Below, piece by piece: positions 1 through 8,040 of a stretch of DNA of 46,599 nt. The stretch spans positions 1,734-48,332 of the forward strand of contig NZ_CAKJTL010000103.1 in NCBI RefSeq assembly GCF_917627385.1, given 5' to 3'. A program made the position numbers and the translations under genes. Below the pieces are notes generated by a model. It ran no database searches, was not told the origin of the DNA, and was given only the letters and a program-made list of their open reading frames with translations. This DNA comes from Protofrankia sp. CiT1 (GTDB lineage: Bacteria > Actinomycetota > Actinomycetes > Frankiales > Frankiaceae). Within the stretch, counting starts at the first letter, position 1. Each line of letters opens with the position of its first letter.

Positions 1-1015
1 CGTCGCGACCGACGGCGGGCTGGTCTCGGTAGCCGCGGTCAACGCGCCCCGTTCGACCGTTGTGTCCGGCGAGCGGGCGGCGGTCGAACGGGTCACCGAC
101 CGCGCGCGGGCCCTCGGTGCCGCGACCCGGCCGCTGCGGGTGGATTACGGCTTCCACAGCCCGTTGCTGGCCGCGGCCGCGGGCGCCCTCACCACCGCGG
201 CACCGGCCGGGCATGACGCTGATGGCCCGGCGCTGTACTCGACCGTCACCGGCAGGCGGATGCGGGGCGGTGACCTCGACGGCGAACACTGGGCCCGCAA
301 CCTGGGCGACGCGGTCCGGTTCCAGCCGGCGCTGGAAGCCCTTGCCCGCGACGGCGTGACCGTGTTCGTCGAGCTCGGTGCCCATCCGGTGCTGCTGCAC
401 GATATTGGCACCACGCTGGAGGCCATCGGTGCCCCCCACGTTGCCGTGGGCAGTCTGCGCCGCGACCGGCCGGCCCGCGAATCCCTGCACCGCTCGGTGG
501 CCGGCCTCTACCAGGCTGGGCTCGATGTGCGCTGGGACGCTGTGGTGGGGCGACCGGCCCGCCGGGTGAACCTGCCCCTGTACCCCTGGCAGCGCAGGCG
601 GCACTGGCTCGACGTCCACGGTGGCACCCCGCCGGCCGTGGCCGCGTCGGCACCGGCCGCCGTCGCGGGCCGCGATGCGGCCCCGGCCCCGGCCCCGGTC
701 GAGGTCGAGGTCGAGGTCGAGGTCGAGGCGACGATCGCCTACCTCCAGCGGCGCGTCGCCGACGCGCTCGACCTGAGCGACCCCGCCGGGATTGGCCGCG
801 ATGCCCAGCTCGAGGAGCTGGCCATGAGCTCCCTGATGATCGTTGAGTTGAAGAACCAGATCGAGCGCGACTTCCTGGTGACAGTGCCGCTGCAGGCGCT
901 GTTGGCGGGGGGCACCGTTGAAGACATCGCCCAGCGGCTGGCCGGCGGCTTCGCGGCCGATGGGAGCCGGCCCGGAACCGGCAGCGGCCGGGCACCGCTC
1001 GGGCGCGGGGCATGA
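1..1015 (+). CDS. Type I polyketide synthase, C-terminal AT-ACP part (5' end outside window)
   Basis: The reading frame is open from the first complete codon at base 2, so the gene begins upstream. The visible part starts in the second half of an acyltransferase domain: the VAAVNAPRSTVVSG segment and the specificity motif YGFHSPLL are clear. The FH in this motif resembles malonyl-type (HAFH) rather than methylmalonyl-type (YASH) acyltransferases; that is family knowledge and only suggestive. A post-AT linker (PLYPWQRRRHW) follows, then an Ala/Pro/Val-Glu linker, then an acyl carrier domain whose phosphopantetheine serine lies in ELAMSSLMIVELKNQ, with SSL in place of the usual DSL. No thioesterase domain follows the ACP; a free thioesterase gene overlaps the stop codon (ATGA), suggesting release or editing in trans. 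This is the last module, or the only module of an iterative enzyme; the product cannot be told. Confidence 0.93.
   Translation, partial: VATDGGLVSVAAVNAPRSTVVSGERAAVERVTDRARALGAATRPLRVDYGFHSPLLAAAAGALTTAAPAGHDADGPALYSTVTGRRMRGGDLDGEHWARNLGDAVRFQPALEALARDGVTVFVELGAHPVLLHDIGTTLEAIGAPHVAVGSLRRDRPARESLHRSVAGLYQAGLDVRWDAVVGRPARRVNLPLYPWQRRRHWLDVHGGTPPAVAASAPAAVAGRDAAPAPAPVEVEVEVEVEATIAYLQRRVADALDLSDPAGIGRDAQLEELAMSSLMIVELKNQIERDFLVTVPLQALLAGGTVEDIAQRLAGGFAADGSRPGTGSGRAPLGRGA
698..727 (+). repeat. Hexanucleotide tandem repeat encoding (Val-Glu)5
   Basis: GTCGAG is repeated five times without interruption and encodes five Val-Glu pairs in the linker between the PKS AT and ACP domains. It is in frame and does not disturb either domain. 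Such runs are prone to slippage, so linker length may vary between strains. Confidence 0.9.
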
Positions 1016-1818
1016 ACGTCAGCGTCCCCCGCACCACCGCGTCGCGGATCGTGGCCCGCGCGGTGCCGCATCCGGAGGCGGTGGTGCACCCGGAGGCGAT
1101 ACGGCTGGTGTGTTTCCCCCACGCCGGTGGCGGGCCGACCGCCTACCGCGGCTGGCCCGCCGGGCTAGCCCCCCACATCGAGCTGTGGAACGCGACCATG
1201 CCAGGCCGGGGCCGGCGCCGCGGCGAACCACCGGCCCGCGGCTGGGACCAACTGGTGGCCAGCTTCGCGGCGGCGATCGCGGCTGAGACGCCACCACCGT
1301 ACGCGCTGTTCGGGCACAGCCTCGGCGCGCTGGTCGCGTTCGAGGTGGCGCGTTGCCTGACCGTGGCCGGCGTCCCGCCCACCCACCTGTTCGTCTCGGG
1401 ACGGGCCGCGCCCGGCCGGCGGGAGCCGTCCGCCGTCCCGCCCACCGACGACGAGCTGATCAGTTACGTCGACCGGTGCTACGGCGGGATCCCAGCCGCC
1501 GTGCGGGCGGTACCAGAACTGATGGAACACTTCGTGCCGCTGCTGCGGGCCGACCTCGAACTCGCCGCCAGCTACCAGTTCCAGCCAGGGCCGTCGCTGC
1601 CGGTCACGATGACGGCGCTGGCCGGCGACCGTGACCCGGCGGCCCCGGCCGGCGGTGTCTCCGCCTGGGCCGGCCAGGCCGGGGCCGGGTTCGAGACCCA
1701 TGTGTTCCCGGGCGGCCACTTCTTTCTCCATGACCAGCAACAGGCGGTGCTGCGGCTGGTGCGGCGCCGGTTGACCGCAACGCAGCGAGAGAGGCACCAA
1801 GATGACCGAGCGGTTTGA
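1012..1818 (+). CDS. Type II thioesterase (alpha/beta hydrolase)
   Basis: A 268-residue free-standing thioesterase of the kind that edits or releases acyl chains from PKS/NRPS carrier domains. The oxyanion region FPHAGGG (near residue 36), the nucleophile motif GHSLGA (near residue 103), the acidic residue in GDRDP (near 206) and the histidine in PGGHFFLHD (near 237) give the Ser-Asp-His triad in the usual spacing. The start codon overlaps the PKS stop (ATGA), so the two are translationally coupled. The 3' end overlaps the next gene by 17 bases. Since the PKS lacks a terminal TE, this protein could either clear stalled chains (the common role) or release the product. Confidence 0.93.
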   Translation: MNVSVPRTTASRIVARAVPHPEAVVHPEAIRLVCFPHAGGGPTAYRGWPAGLAPHIELWNATMPGRGRRRGEPPARGWDQLVASFAAAIAAETPPPYALFGHSLGALVAFEVARCLTVAGVPPTHLFVSGRAAPGRREPSAVPPTDDELISYVDRCYGGIPAAVRAVPELMEHFVPLLRADLELAASYQFQPGPSLPVTMTALAGDRDPAAPAGGVSAWAGQAGAGFETHVFPGGHFFLHDQQQAVLRLVRRRLTATQRERHQDDRAV

Positions 1819-3205
1819 TGTGGTTGTCGTGGGAGCGAGGTGCGCCGGTTCGCCGCTGGGCGCGCTGCTTGCCCGCCGCGGCCTGAAGGTGGCCGTCCTG
1901 GAGCAGGTGACATTCCCCCGCCCAACCCTGTCGTCGCACGTCATGCAAGCAGACTCACTGGCGTTCCTGAACCGGCTGGGCGTGATCGACCAGGTGCGGG
2001 CGACCGGGGCGCCCTTCATGTCCCGGTGCGATGTCCGGCTCGGCGACTTCCGTTTCACGGCCGGCTTTCCGCTCCACCTGGGCGATGTGGGCGGAGCGGC
2101 CGCGGTCCGGCGTCACCTGCTCGATCCGATCCTGGCCGGCGCGGCGGCCGACGCCGGGGCGGATGTACGGCTGGGGACCCGGGTGACCGCGCTGGTAACC
2201 GAAGGCGGGCGGGTGGTCGGCGTGCGGGCGCTGCGCGACGGCAGCGAGAGCGAGATCCGGGCCGGGCTGGTCGTCGGTGCCGACGGGCGGGACTCGACCG
2301 TGGCCCGGATGACCGGCGCCCGCCGCTACAACGTTACTGAGAGTGAGCGAGTCTACTACTGGACCTATTTCGAGGGTGCGAACCTCGGCGCCGCACCGAC
2401 GTTCGTCTTCCACCGGTGGGGCGACCGGCACATTTTCTCCGGGCCGGCCGACAGCGGGCTCTACCTGGTCGGTGTCTCTCCGCGGGAACACGAGGTCGAG
2501 ATGTTCCGCCGGGATCTGGCAGGGTCGCTGATGGCCCATGTCAACAGCTGCGCGCCGATCGCGGACACGCTGCGCGATGCCAACCGGGCCACCAAGATCT
2601 ATGGGATCCTGCGGTTCGAGGGCTACTTCCGGGAGGCGTCCGGGCCTGGTTGGGTCCTGGCCGGCGACGCCGGGCACTTCAAAGACCCGGCCGCCGGGCG
2701 TGGCATCGGTGACGCATTCCACCAGGTGGAGACTCTAGCGCCGATGATCGAGTCCGGGCTGGCCACCTCACGGGCCGCGCTCGACTCGGCGATGGGTGAC
2801 TTCGTGCGCTGGCGGGACAAGCAGTACAGCTCCTACTACTGGATGGCGGCCGACTTCGGCCGGCTCGGAGCGGTGCCGGTCGTGTTGCCGGCGGTCACCC
2901 GCAGGCTCTACGACAGCGGGCAGATCAACCGGCTGTTGGAGATGTTCGCGCATCGCGTATCACCGGCGGAGCTGCTCACCCCCGGCCGGCTGGTGGGCGG
3001 GGTCGCCGCCGTGCTGGCCGGCGCGTCCGGTCGCCGTGGCCCGGCCGCTCGCGAGATCGCCAGCCTGCTGGCCACCGAGGCCCGGCGCCGCCGGCTCAAC
3101 AAGCGGCCCGTGTTCGCCGCTACGGCCGCGAACCGGGCCGACCGCCGCCTCCGGTCAGGACAGCCTGATCCCGATGCCCGTCTCGAGTGGGAGCTGACAC
3201 CATGA
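1802..3205 (+). CDS. FAD-dependent monooxygenase/oxidoreductase (group A, PHBH-like fold)
   Basis: A 467-residue flavoprotein. It begins with a dinucleotide-binding segment (VVVVGARCAGSPLG), has the DG motif that contacts FAD and NAD(P)H (VVGADGRDSTVARMTGA, near residue 160), and the GD motif for the FAD ribityl chain (VLAGDAGHFKDPAAGRGIGDA, near residue 285). Together these place it with aromatic hydroxylases and geranylgeranyl-reductase-like oxidases. I see no WxWxIP motif, so a flavin halogenase is unlikely. The C-terminal 100 residues are Ala/Arg-rich and less typical. It lies inside the PKS operon, overlapping both neighbours, so tailoring of the polyketide is the simplest role; hydroxylation, epoxidation or reduction cannot be separated by reading. 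Confidence 0.85.
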   Translation: MTERFDVVVVGARCAGSPLGALLARRGLKVAVLEQVTFPRPTLSSHVMQADSLAFLNRLGVIDQVRATGAPFMSRCDVRLGDFRFTAGFPLHLGDVGGAAAVRRHLLDPILAGAAADAGADVRLGTRVTALVTEGGRVVGVRALRDGSESEIRAGLVVGADGRDSTVARMTGARRYNVTESERVYYWTYFEGANLGAAPTFVFHRWGDRHIFSGPADSGLYLVGVSPREHEVEMFRRDLAGSLMAHVNSCAPIADTLRDANRATKIYGILRFEGYFREASGPGWVLAGDAGHFKDPAAGRGIGDAFHQVETLAPMIESGLATSRAALDSAMGDFVRWRDKQYSSYYWMAADFGRLGAVPVVLPAVTRRLYDSGQINRLLEMFAHRVSPAELLTPGRLVGGVAAVLAGASGRRGPAAREIASLLATEARRRRLNKRPVFAATAANRADRRLRSGQPDPDARLEWELTP

Positions 3206-4338
3206 CCACGCATGATTTCGACGCTGACCACGGGTCTGCCGGGACGGGACCACGGGGCTGCGGCAGTAGGGCCGCGGAGGGAGGCACCCTGGGCTGGGCG
3301 TCGGCCGAGGACAACGACGCCAGGCGCCACCCGGACGCCGCGAGCCGGACAGTCCTGTTGCCGGAGCCGCTCAGTTTCGAACAGACCGTGCCCCGGGCGA
3401 TCGCTCACCGGCGGGCGGTGGGCGAGGTGTTCGTCACCGACTCCCGTCAGCTCGCCGACGACGACTTCCTCTGCGCCATCCAGCTCCCGCGCGGCCACAG
3501 CCTGTGGGCGGACCGCGCCCGCGGTTTCCACGACCCGTTCGCGGCCGCCGAGGGCGCCCGCCAGAGCGCCTTCGTCGTGTTACACCGCTACCTCGGCGTC
3601 CCGGTCGGGCTGCCGTTCAGCATGCAACGCTTCGCCTTCGAGGTGCTCGACCTGGCCGCTTTCCGGGACGACGAGCGGTGGCCGCTGGCGGCGGTGCTGC
3701 GCTACCGGATCACAAACCTCCAGCTGCGCGGCGGTGAGCTGGGCAGCCTCACCCTGACCGCCGAGCTGGCGGTCGATGGGGCCCCGGCCATGACCGTCAG
3801 CGGGGATGCCGTGTTCATGTCCCGCGACGACTACGAGGCGCTGCGGGCCTTCCAGCGGGCCCGCAAGCCGATCGAACCGGGGCGGATCCCGCCGCCGGCA
3901 GCGCCGATCGACCCGGCCGAGGTCGGCCGCCGCGATGTGCGCAACGTGGTGATCGGGGAACCGCTGGAGGGGGCTGGGGACTCGGATGTCATCCGCCACC
4001 CGGTAGTGATCGACCGGAGCCACCCGGCGTTTTTCGACCACGACTACGACCACGTGCCCGGCCCCTTCCTGGTCGAGGGTTTCCGGCAGGCCGCGATCGT
4101 GGCCGCCCTGCGCGCGGGCCTGGTCGCTTCCCCGTCGGTGGCGATGGCCGGGCTGCTGGTCGACTTCGCCGGCTTCGGTGAGTTCGAGGCGCCGCTGGCG
4201 CTGTCGGCGGTGGCCGGACCGGTGTCGGCTGGCGGCTGCGTGCCGGTCGAGGTGACGCTGGAGCAGTTCGACGAGCGGATCGCGCACGGGCGAGTGGACC
4301 TGCGCCCGTTCCCGGGCCCCGCGACGGGGGCGCCATGA
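3202..4338 (+). CDS. AfsA-type tandem hotdog protein (A-factor biosynthesis family)
   Basis: About 378 residues from the ATG that overlaps the previous stop (ATGA). Two A-factor biosynthesis hotdog repeats are visible: one starting near FEQTVPRAIAHRRAVGEVFVTD and one near IDRSHPAFFDHDYDHVPGPFLVEGFRQAA. The second carries the typical DH..DHVPG..L.E..RQA pattern. AfsA and its relatives (ScbA, BarX) condense a beta-ketoacyl thioester with dihydroxyacetone phosphate to start gamma-butyrolactone signal synthesis. Here the gene is embedded in a PKS operon, followed by an SDR, and no ArpA-type TetR receptor gene is visible. It may make a signalling butanolide, or join the polyketide chain to a C3 unit as part of the product. 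An N-terminal stretch of about 50 residues before the first hotdog is low-complexity and longer than in classic AfsA. Confidence 0.85.
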   Translation: MTTHDFDADHGSAGTGPRGCGSRAAEGGTLGWASAEDNDARRHPDAASRTVLLPEPLSFEQTVPRAIAHRRAVGEVFVTDSRQLADDDFLCAIQLPRGHSLWADRARGFHDPFAAAEGARQSAFVVLHRYLGVPVGLPFSMQRFAFEVLDLAAFRDDERWPLAAVLRYRITNLQLRGGELGSLTLTAELAVDGAPAMTVSGDAVFMSRDDYEALRAFQRARKPIEPGRIPPPAAPIDPAEVGRRDVRNVVIGEPLEGAGDSDVIRHPVVIDRSHPAFFDHDYDHVPGPFLVEGFRQAAIVAALRAGLVASPSVAMAGLLVDFAGFGEFEAPLALSAVAGPVSAGGCVPVEVTLEQFDERIAHGRVDLRPFPGPATGAP

Positions 4339-4401
4339 CCATGGCCAGCAGCCGCATGGTGGGCGGCCACCGCGGCATGCCGCTGTCATCGGGAATCGGG
4401 C

Positions 4402-4432
4402 AATGATCAGAAAATGATCAGGCCACGTGGCC
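4402..4432. promoter_or_regulatory. Candidate operator cluster upstream of SDR
   Basis: AATGATCAG occurs twice with an 11-base period (4402-4410 and 4413-4421), followed immediately by the perfect 12-base palindrome GGCCACGTGGCC (4421-4432). Placement on one helical turn, 130-155 bases before the SDR start, suggests a regulator binding site. No bound protein can be named. Confidence 0.4.
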
Positions 4433-4557
4433 GACATGGCGGCCGAGCCGCCTGCGGCACGCGGCGCCTGTCATGCTTTAATTATGTCGGCACAGACATG
4501 TGGGAAAAGACATCCGGGCGGGCCCGGCGGTACCAGCGCGGCAGCGAAGGGGACGGT

Positions 4558-5331
4558 ATGGATCTCGGCCTGCGGGGGAAACGCGCGCTGGTGACCGGCG
4601 CGTCCAAAGGCATCGGCGCGACCACGGCCGAGGTGCTGGCCCAGGAGGGCTGCGACCTGCGCTTGGCCGCACGCAGCGAGAATGTTCTGGGGGAGGTGGC
4701 GGCGAAGCTCCGGGCCAACTACGGCGTCGACGTGGCCGTCCACCCCGCCGACCTGCGTGCGGCCGAGGACATCGCCCGGCTCGCCGAGGCGTCGGCCGAT
4801 ATCGACATCCTGGTCAACAATGCTGGTGACATCCCCGGTGGTTCGTTGGAGAACCTCGACGAAACGGCCTGGCGATACGGCTGGGAACTGAAGGTGTTCG
4901 GCTACATCAACCTGACCCGCCTGGTCTACGCACGGATGAAGGCGCGCGGCGGCGGGGTGATCGTGAATGCCATCGGAGCGTCGGGGGAGCGGCACGATCC
5001 CGACTACATCGCCGGCAGCACCGCGAACGCCGCGCTGATGGCCTTCACCCGAGCGCTGGGCGGTCGCGGGCCCCGGGACAACATCCGGGTCGTCGCGGTG
5101 AACCCGGGCCCGGTGGCCACCGAACGGATCACGACGCTGATGAAAGCGGTGGCGCACAGCCGGTTCGGTGACGAGTCCCGGATCACCGAAATCATGGCCG
5201 ACTTCCCGCTCGGGCGCTGCGCGACCACCCGGGAGATCGCCGACGCGATTGCCTTCCTGGCTTCGGAGCGCTCCGGGTACACCAGCGGGACCGTCCTCAC
5301 GGTGGACGGGGGTTTGTCCGCCCGGGGGTGA
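4558..5331 (+). CDS. Short-chain dehydrogenase/reductase with YxxxS active site
   Basis: A 257-residue classical SDR. The start chosen is the ATG at 4558, preceded by AAGGGGA; the longer open frame upstream codes atypical sequence. Visible are the cofactor motif TGASKGIG (near residue 13), NNAG (near 88) and a C-terminal DGG typical of the family. The catalytic region reads IGASGERHDPDYIAGS: the serine and tyrosine are there, but the YxxxK lysine is serine. Some SDR subfamilies naturally carry this change, so it may be a variant family and not an inactivated enzyme. It sits 219 bases after the AfsA-like gene with its own likely promoter. A butanolide-type ketoreductase next to AfsA, or a polyketide ketoreductase, are both reasonable. 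Confidence 0.88.
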   Translation: MDLGLRGKRALVTGASKGIGATTAEVLAQEGCDLRLAARSENVLGEVAAKLRANYGVDVAVHPADLRAAEDIARLAEASADIDILVNNAGDIPGGSLENLDETAWRYGWELKVFGYINLTRLVYARMKARGGGVIVNAIGASGERHDPDYIAGSTANAALMAFTRALGGRGPRDNIRVVAVNPGPVATERITTLMKAVAHSRFGDESRITEIMADFPLGRCATTREIADAIAFLASERSGYTSGTVLTVDGGLSARG

Positions 5332-5348
5332 GCGAGCAGGCCAGTCAG

Positions 5349-6206
5349 TCACCGTCTGGTCAGGCCACCTTCGACATCGAGTGACATCGAAGCGATGATG
5401 TCGGCCAGTTTGTTCAGTGTCTCGGGATTGCGAAGGATCTGGATAACGACACTGAGTCGTGGATCATCAGCGATATGTAGTCGGACGTAATCGGCGGTGA
5501 ACGTCCCGGCTGCCGGGTGGTGCCAGTTCAACGCCCCGGAGCGGAACGTTTCCAGCCGCCGGGTAGCCCAGGCCTGGCGAAACTCCGGGCTGGCCGCTTC
5601 GATCCGCCGGATGAGGTACTGAAATTCCGGGTCATCGATGGCATCGGCGCTCTCCGACCGCAGCATCGCGGTGAGCCGGCTGACCTGCCCCTGCCAGTCG
5701 GGAATCAGTTCGTGCATCCACGGGTCGGTGCACATCAGCCACACAATGTTGCGGTCCTCCGGCGGCAACATGTCAAGGTGCGGTAGCAGCGCGACCACCC
5801 CCTTGTTCCAGGAGAGCAGATCGAGGCGCCGATTAATGATATACGCCGGGTTCGGTTCGAGCCGGCGCAGCAGCCGGTCGTAGGCAGGGGAAATCTTCAA
5901 CGGGGCTGGCGAGCCGGAGAGCGGCTTCTCACCGGCAAGCTTGAACAGATGCATCGTTTCAGCCGCGGACAGGTCGAGCGCCCGTGCGATGGAATCAAGG
6001 ACTTGCCGAGATGCACGCACCGGACGGCCCTGCTCCAACCAGGTGTACCATGTTGTGCTCACACCAGCACGCTCCGCCACCTCCTCTCGGCGTAATCCTG
6101 GGGTTCTCCGGCGTCCCCGCGGCGCGATGCCCATTTGATTGGGGCTCCTGCTTTCTCGACGATTCCTCAAGAATTTCCCGAGTTCCCGGTTCGCCGCTCC
6201 GCTCAC
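5349..6206 (-). CDS. MmyB-like XRE-family transcriptional regulator
   Basis: About 285 residues from a GTG at 6206 that follows GGGAGG at good spacing; the TTG further upstream would put the ribosome site inside the gene. The N-terminal 75 residues are a helix-turn-helix of the XRE type with the characteristic RTPGLRREEVAERAGVS and TWYTWLEQGR segments. The remaining 200 residues match the MmyB-like ligand-binding (PAS-like) domain, with NRRLDLLSWN and LNWHHPAAG. This family occurs widely in actinomycetes, often near SDR genes and natural-product loci; ligands are mostly unknown. The gene is convergent with the SDR at 4558 (17 bases apart) and reads away from another SDR at 6821, either of which could be a target. 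Confidence 0.92.
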   Translation of the reverse strand: MSGAANRELGKFLRNRRESRSPNQMGIAPRGRRRTPGLRREEVAERAGVSTTWYTWLEQGRPVRASRQVLDSIARALDLSAAETMHLFKLAGEKPLSGSPAPLKISPAYDRLLRRLEPNPAYIINRRLDLLSWNKGVVALLPHLDMLPPEDRNIVWLMCTDPWMHELIPDWQGQVSRLTAMLRSESADAIDDPEFQYLIRRIEAASPEFRQAWATRRLETFRSGALNWHHPAAGTFTADYVRLHIADDPRLSVVIQILRNPETLNKLADIIASMSLDVEGGLTRR

Positions 6207-6457
6207 AGTAGTTCCTCCCAAGGGGTCCCGCCTCAGCCAGCTGCCGCACTATCAATACCGACTTTTAGCACATGACACCAAAAAGGGTGCACTATGTCTA
6301 CCTGGTGACAGGATCTCGATAGGGGCCGCCTACGGGCCGCTGCCCAGATCCGCGTGAGCGGAACTCGCGCGGGGCTCCCGCCTCGGGTCCTGGTGTTGGA
6401 CGCGCGTCAGGGAACAGCCGTTCCACAATAACGCCGCCGCTGACGAGCAACCGGTTA

Positions 6458-6490
6458 CTGACCTGCGAAAACAGCAGCACCGCAGGTCAG
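6458..6490. terminator. Hairpin, 10-bp perfect stem
   Basis: CTGACCTGCG (6458-6467) pairs perfectly with CGCAGGTCAG (6481-6490) across a 13-base A-rich loop. It is not followed by a T run, and no gene ends close to it, so it may be an operator or RNA element and not a terminator. Confidence 0.35.
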
Positions 6491-6585
6491 GATAGGTGTC
6501 ACATAGGTGCCACAGGAGAAGATCTTGTTTTTCCTTCAGGAGGAGCGACCAGGAGGAGCGAGCGGCAATAGGGGCGCGGACCACG

Positions 6586-6652
6586 GAGCGGGGCTGGAGC
6601 GCCTGCCTCGCGAGCCGAAGAAGGACGCGCCGGAGGTGGTGGGTGGCGACCG
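6586..6652 (+). repeat. Dispersed intergenic repeat, copy A
   Basis: The sequence runs GAGCGGGGCTGGAGCGCC, then TCGCGAG, then CCGGAGGTGGTGGGTGGCGACC. The same three blocks recur at 12801-12869 and partly at 24418-24452 and 25562-25599, always outside genes. See the matching finding. Confidence 0.6.
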
Positions 6653-6820
6653 CCGAGCCGGGGTATCCGCGCATCGCGCGGCAATGGATGGAGAGCATGG
6701 ATGGGCAGCGATGCCGCGGGGCGCCTGCCCCGCCCCGCGATAACCTCGGCAATGCCGTGTCCCCTACGGCGTGTTTTCGACACGTGCCCTGGTCCCGGGC
6801 GCTCTGAGCGGCCGGGACGG

Positions 6821-7573
6821 CTATCTGTTCAGCAGGCTGCCAATGGCCACCCGCAGTACCTCGGGGAACAGCCGCTGGCCGATGGCCACCGGCCGCGCGA
6901 TACCTGGGAAGATCCAGAAACGCCCTTTGTCGAGGCCGCGTTCGATCGCGTCGACGGCAGCGGCCGGTGTCATCATAGTGCGCTGCGAGACTGCTCGGGC
7001 CGCGGGCATGTCGTCGAGCATCGGGGTTGCCACCGCCGGTGGACAGACACAGCTCACCCGCACACCAGTCCCGCGAAGTTCATGCCGTAGCGTCTGAGCG
7101 TAAATGACCAACGCCGACTTTGTCGCACCATAGGGACCGTGTTGCGGCACCGGCAACCAGCCGAGAATCGACGAGAAAAGGACGAGCCGGCCCGATCCCC
7201 GCGCGAGATAGCCGGGTAGCGCGGCCGTCACCGCGTTGACTGTGCCCTGGTAGTTCACCGCCATGATCTTCGCGTGCACCGCGGCCGGGGTCTCAGCGAT
7301 CTTGCCTGTGTACCCGATCCCGGCGGCCGTCACGAGCAGGGTGTGGTGCTGCGAGGTCACGACGTCGGCCATGGCGTCCGCATCGGTGACATCGATGGTG
7401 TGCGTCGTCACCTTTCCGGGCCCAGCGTCGTGGAGGACCTTGAGACCGGCTTCGTCCCGATCAACCGCGATAACGTCTGTGCCCTGCCTCACCAGCCGGA
7501 GGGCGAGGAGCTGTCCCATTCCGCTTCCAGCGCCGGTCACCAAGGCTCGACGGACGTCGTTCTTCGCTGTCAT
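6821..7573 (-). CDS. Short-chain dehydrogenase/reductase
   Basis: A 250-residue classical SDR with a complete active site: cofactor motif TGAGSGMG (near residue 15), DVTDAD, TAAGIG in the NNAG position, serine in LVLFSSILG (near 135), and YGATK (near 148) giving the Tyr-Lys pair. The C-terminal region (RFWIFPGIARPVAIGQRLFPEVL) is of the type seen in lipid- or alcohol-acting SDRs such as those near mycolate and fatty-acid genes. It is preceded by a 467-base non-coding region and is probably transcribed alone. The substrate is unknown. Confidence 0.92.
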   Translation of the reverse strand: MTAKNDVRRALVTGAGSGMGQLLALRLVRQGTDVIAVDRDEAGLKVLHDAGPGKVTTHTIDVTDADAMADVVTSQHHTLLVTAAGIGYTGKIAETPAAVHAKIMAVNYQGTVNAVTAALPGYLARGSGRLVLFSSILGWLPVPQHGPYGATKSALVIYAQTLRHELRGTGVRVSCVCPPAVATPMLDDMPAARAVSQRTMMTPAAAVDAIERGLDKGRFWIFPGIARPVAIGQRLFPEVLRVAIGSLLNR

Positions 7574-7707
7574 CGCTCATGCACCAGGTTTCTCGAGAGC
7601 CCAGCGCGCGGATCGAAAAAACCCCTGATGAGGCACCGCTCGCGCACGGTACGGTATTACGCCGCCCGCCTGAAGTCGAGTAGCCCCGCGGGGAGCCGGC
7701 GCGAACG

Positions 7708-7756
7708 AAAAACGGGCCCGGACAAGAAACGACGACACACCGACGGGGCCGTTTTT
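7708..7756 (-). terminator. Terminator-like hairpin with T run
   Basis: AAAAACGGGCCCG (7708-7720) faces CGGGGCCGTTTTT (7744-7756): a 13-bp stem with one mismatch, ending in A/T runs that give a T tract on either strand. It could stop transcription leaving the transglycosylase gene on the minus strand. Confidence 0.55.
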
Positions 7757-7858
7757 CCGGGTTTACCACAGACCGCCGCGGCGCGCCCGGTCCCCCAGCC
7801 GGAAGATCGATTGTGCGGGTACGCCCGGCCCGGTCCGAGAGCCGGAAGCAGGCGGCCG

Positions 7859-7894
7859 CTTGGGAGAGACCGGCCGTGGCCGGTCTCTCCCAAG
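7859..7894 (-). terminator. Terminator-like hairpin, 17-bp perfect arms
   Basis: CTTGGGAGAGACCGGCC (7859-7875) and its exact reverse complement (7878-7894) are separated by only two bases. It lies about 150 bases past the stop of the transglycosylase gene on the minus strand, in the position of an intrinsic terminator. There is no T run. Confidence 0.65.
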
Positions 7895-8040
7895 GCTTCG
7901 CGAGAGCCTCCCGGTGAACCCGGGCTGGCCGCTCTGTCGAGATACCGGAGGCTATACCTGATATACACAGCGCTGGCGCTGGCGGATCTGACAGACGCCG
8001 TGGACGGCGCGAGGGACTCTCGCCGCGTCCTCTCCGGTCG

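Larger units (their letters stand above)
6207..6820. other. Non-coding stretch between regulator and SDR
   Basis: No convincing gene on either strand. It holds the promoter region of the regulator with an AT-richer patch near 6250-6300, a 10-bp hairpin at 6458-6490, two similar boxes ATAGGTGTCAC/ATAGGTGCCAC near 6492-6516, a duplicated CAGGAGGAGCGA near 6538-6560, and one copy of a dispersed repeat (6586-6652). The short open frames here lack ribosome sites and recognisable protein sequence. Confidence 0.6.
7574..8040. other. Non-coding stretch with two strong hairpins
   Basis: The 467 bases between the SDR start (7573) and the stop of the transglycosylase gene (8041) contain two terminator-like hairpins (7708-7756 and 7859-7894) and presumably the SDR promoter. 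No credible gene is seen. Confidence 0.6.

Noticed and set aside
246-1037. 263-codon minus-strand frame opposite the PKS
   Set aside because: Arg/Pro/Gly-rich antisense shadow of the AT-ACP region with no family features.
1802-3205. Flavin-dependent halogenase
   Set aside because: The WxWxIP motif is not present; DG and GD motifs fit a monooxygenase or reductase.
4335-4406. 23-codon ORF coupled by ATGA to the AfsA-like gene
   Set aside because: No recognisable sequence, runs into the operator-like repeats, and such overlaps arise by chance in GC-rich DNA.
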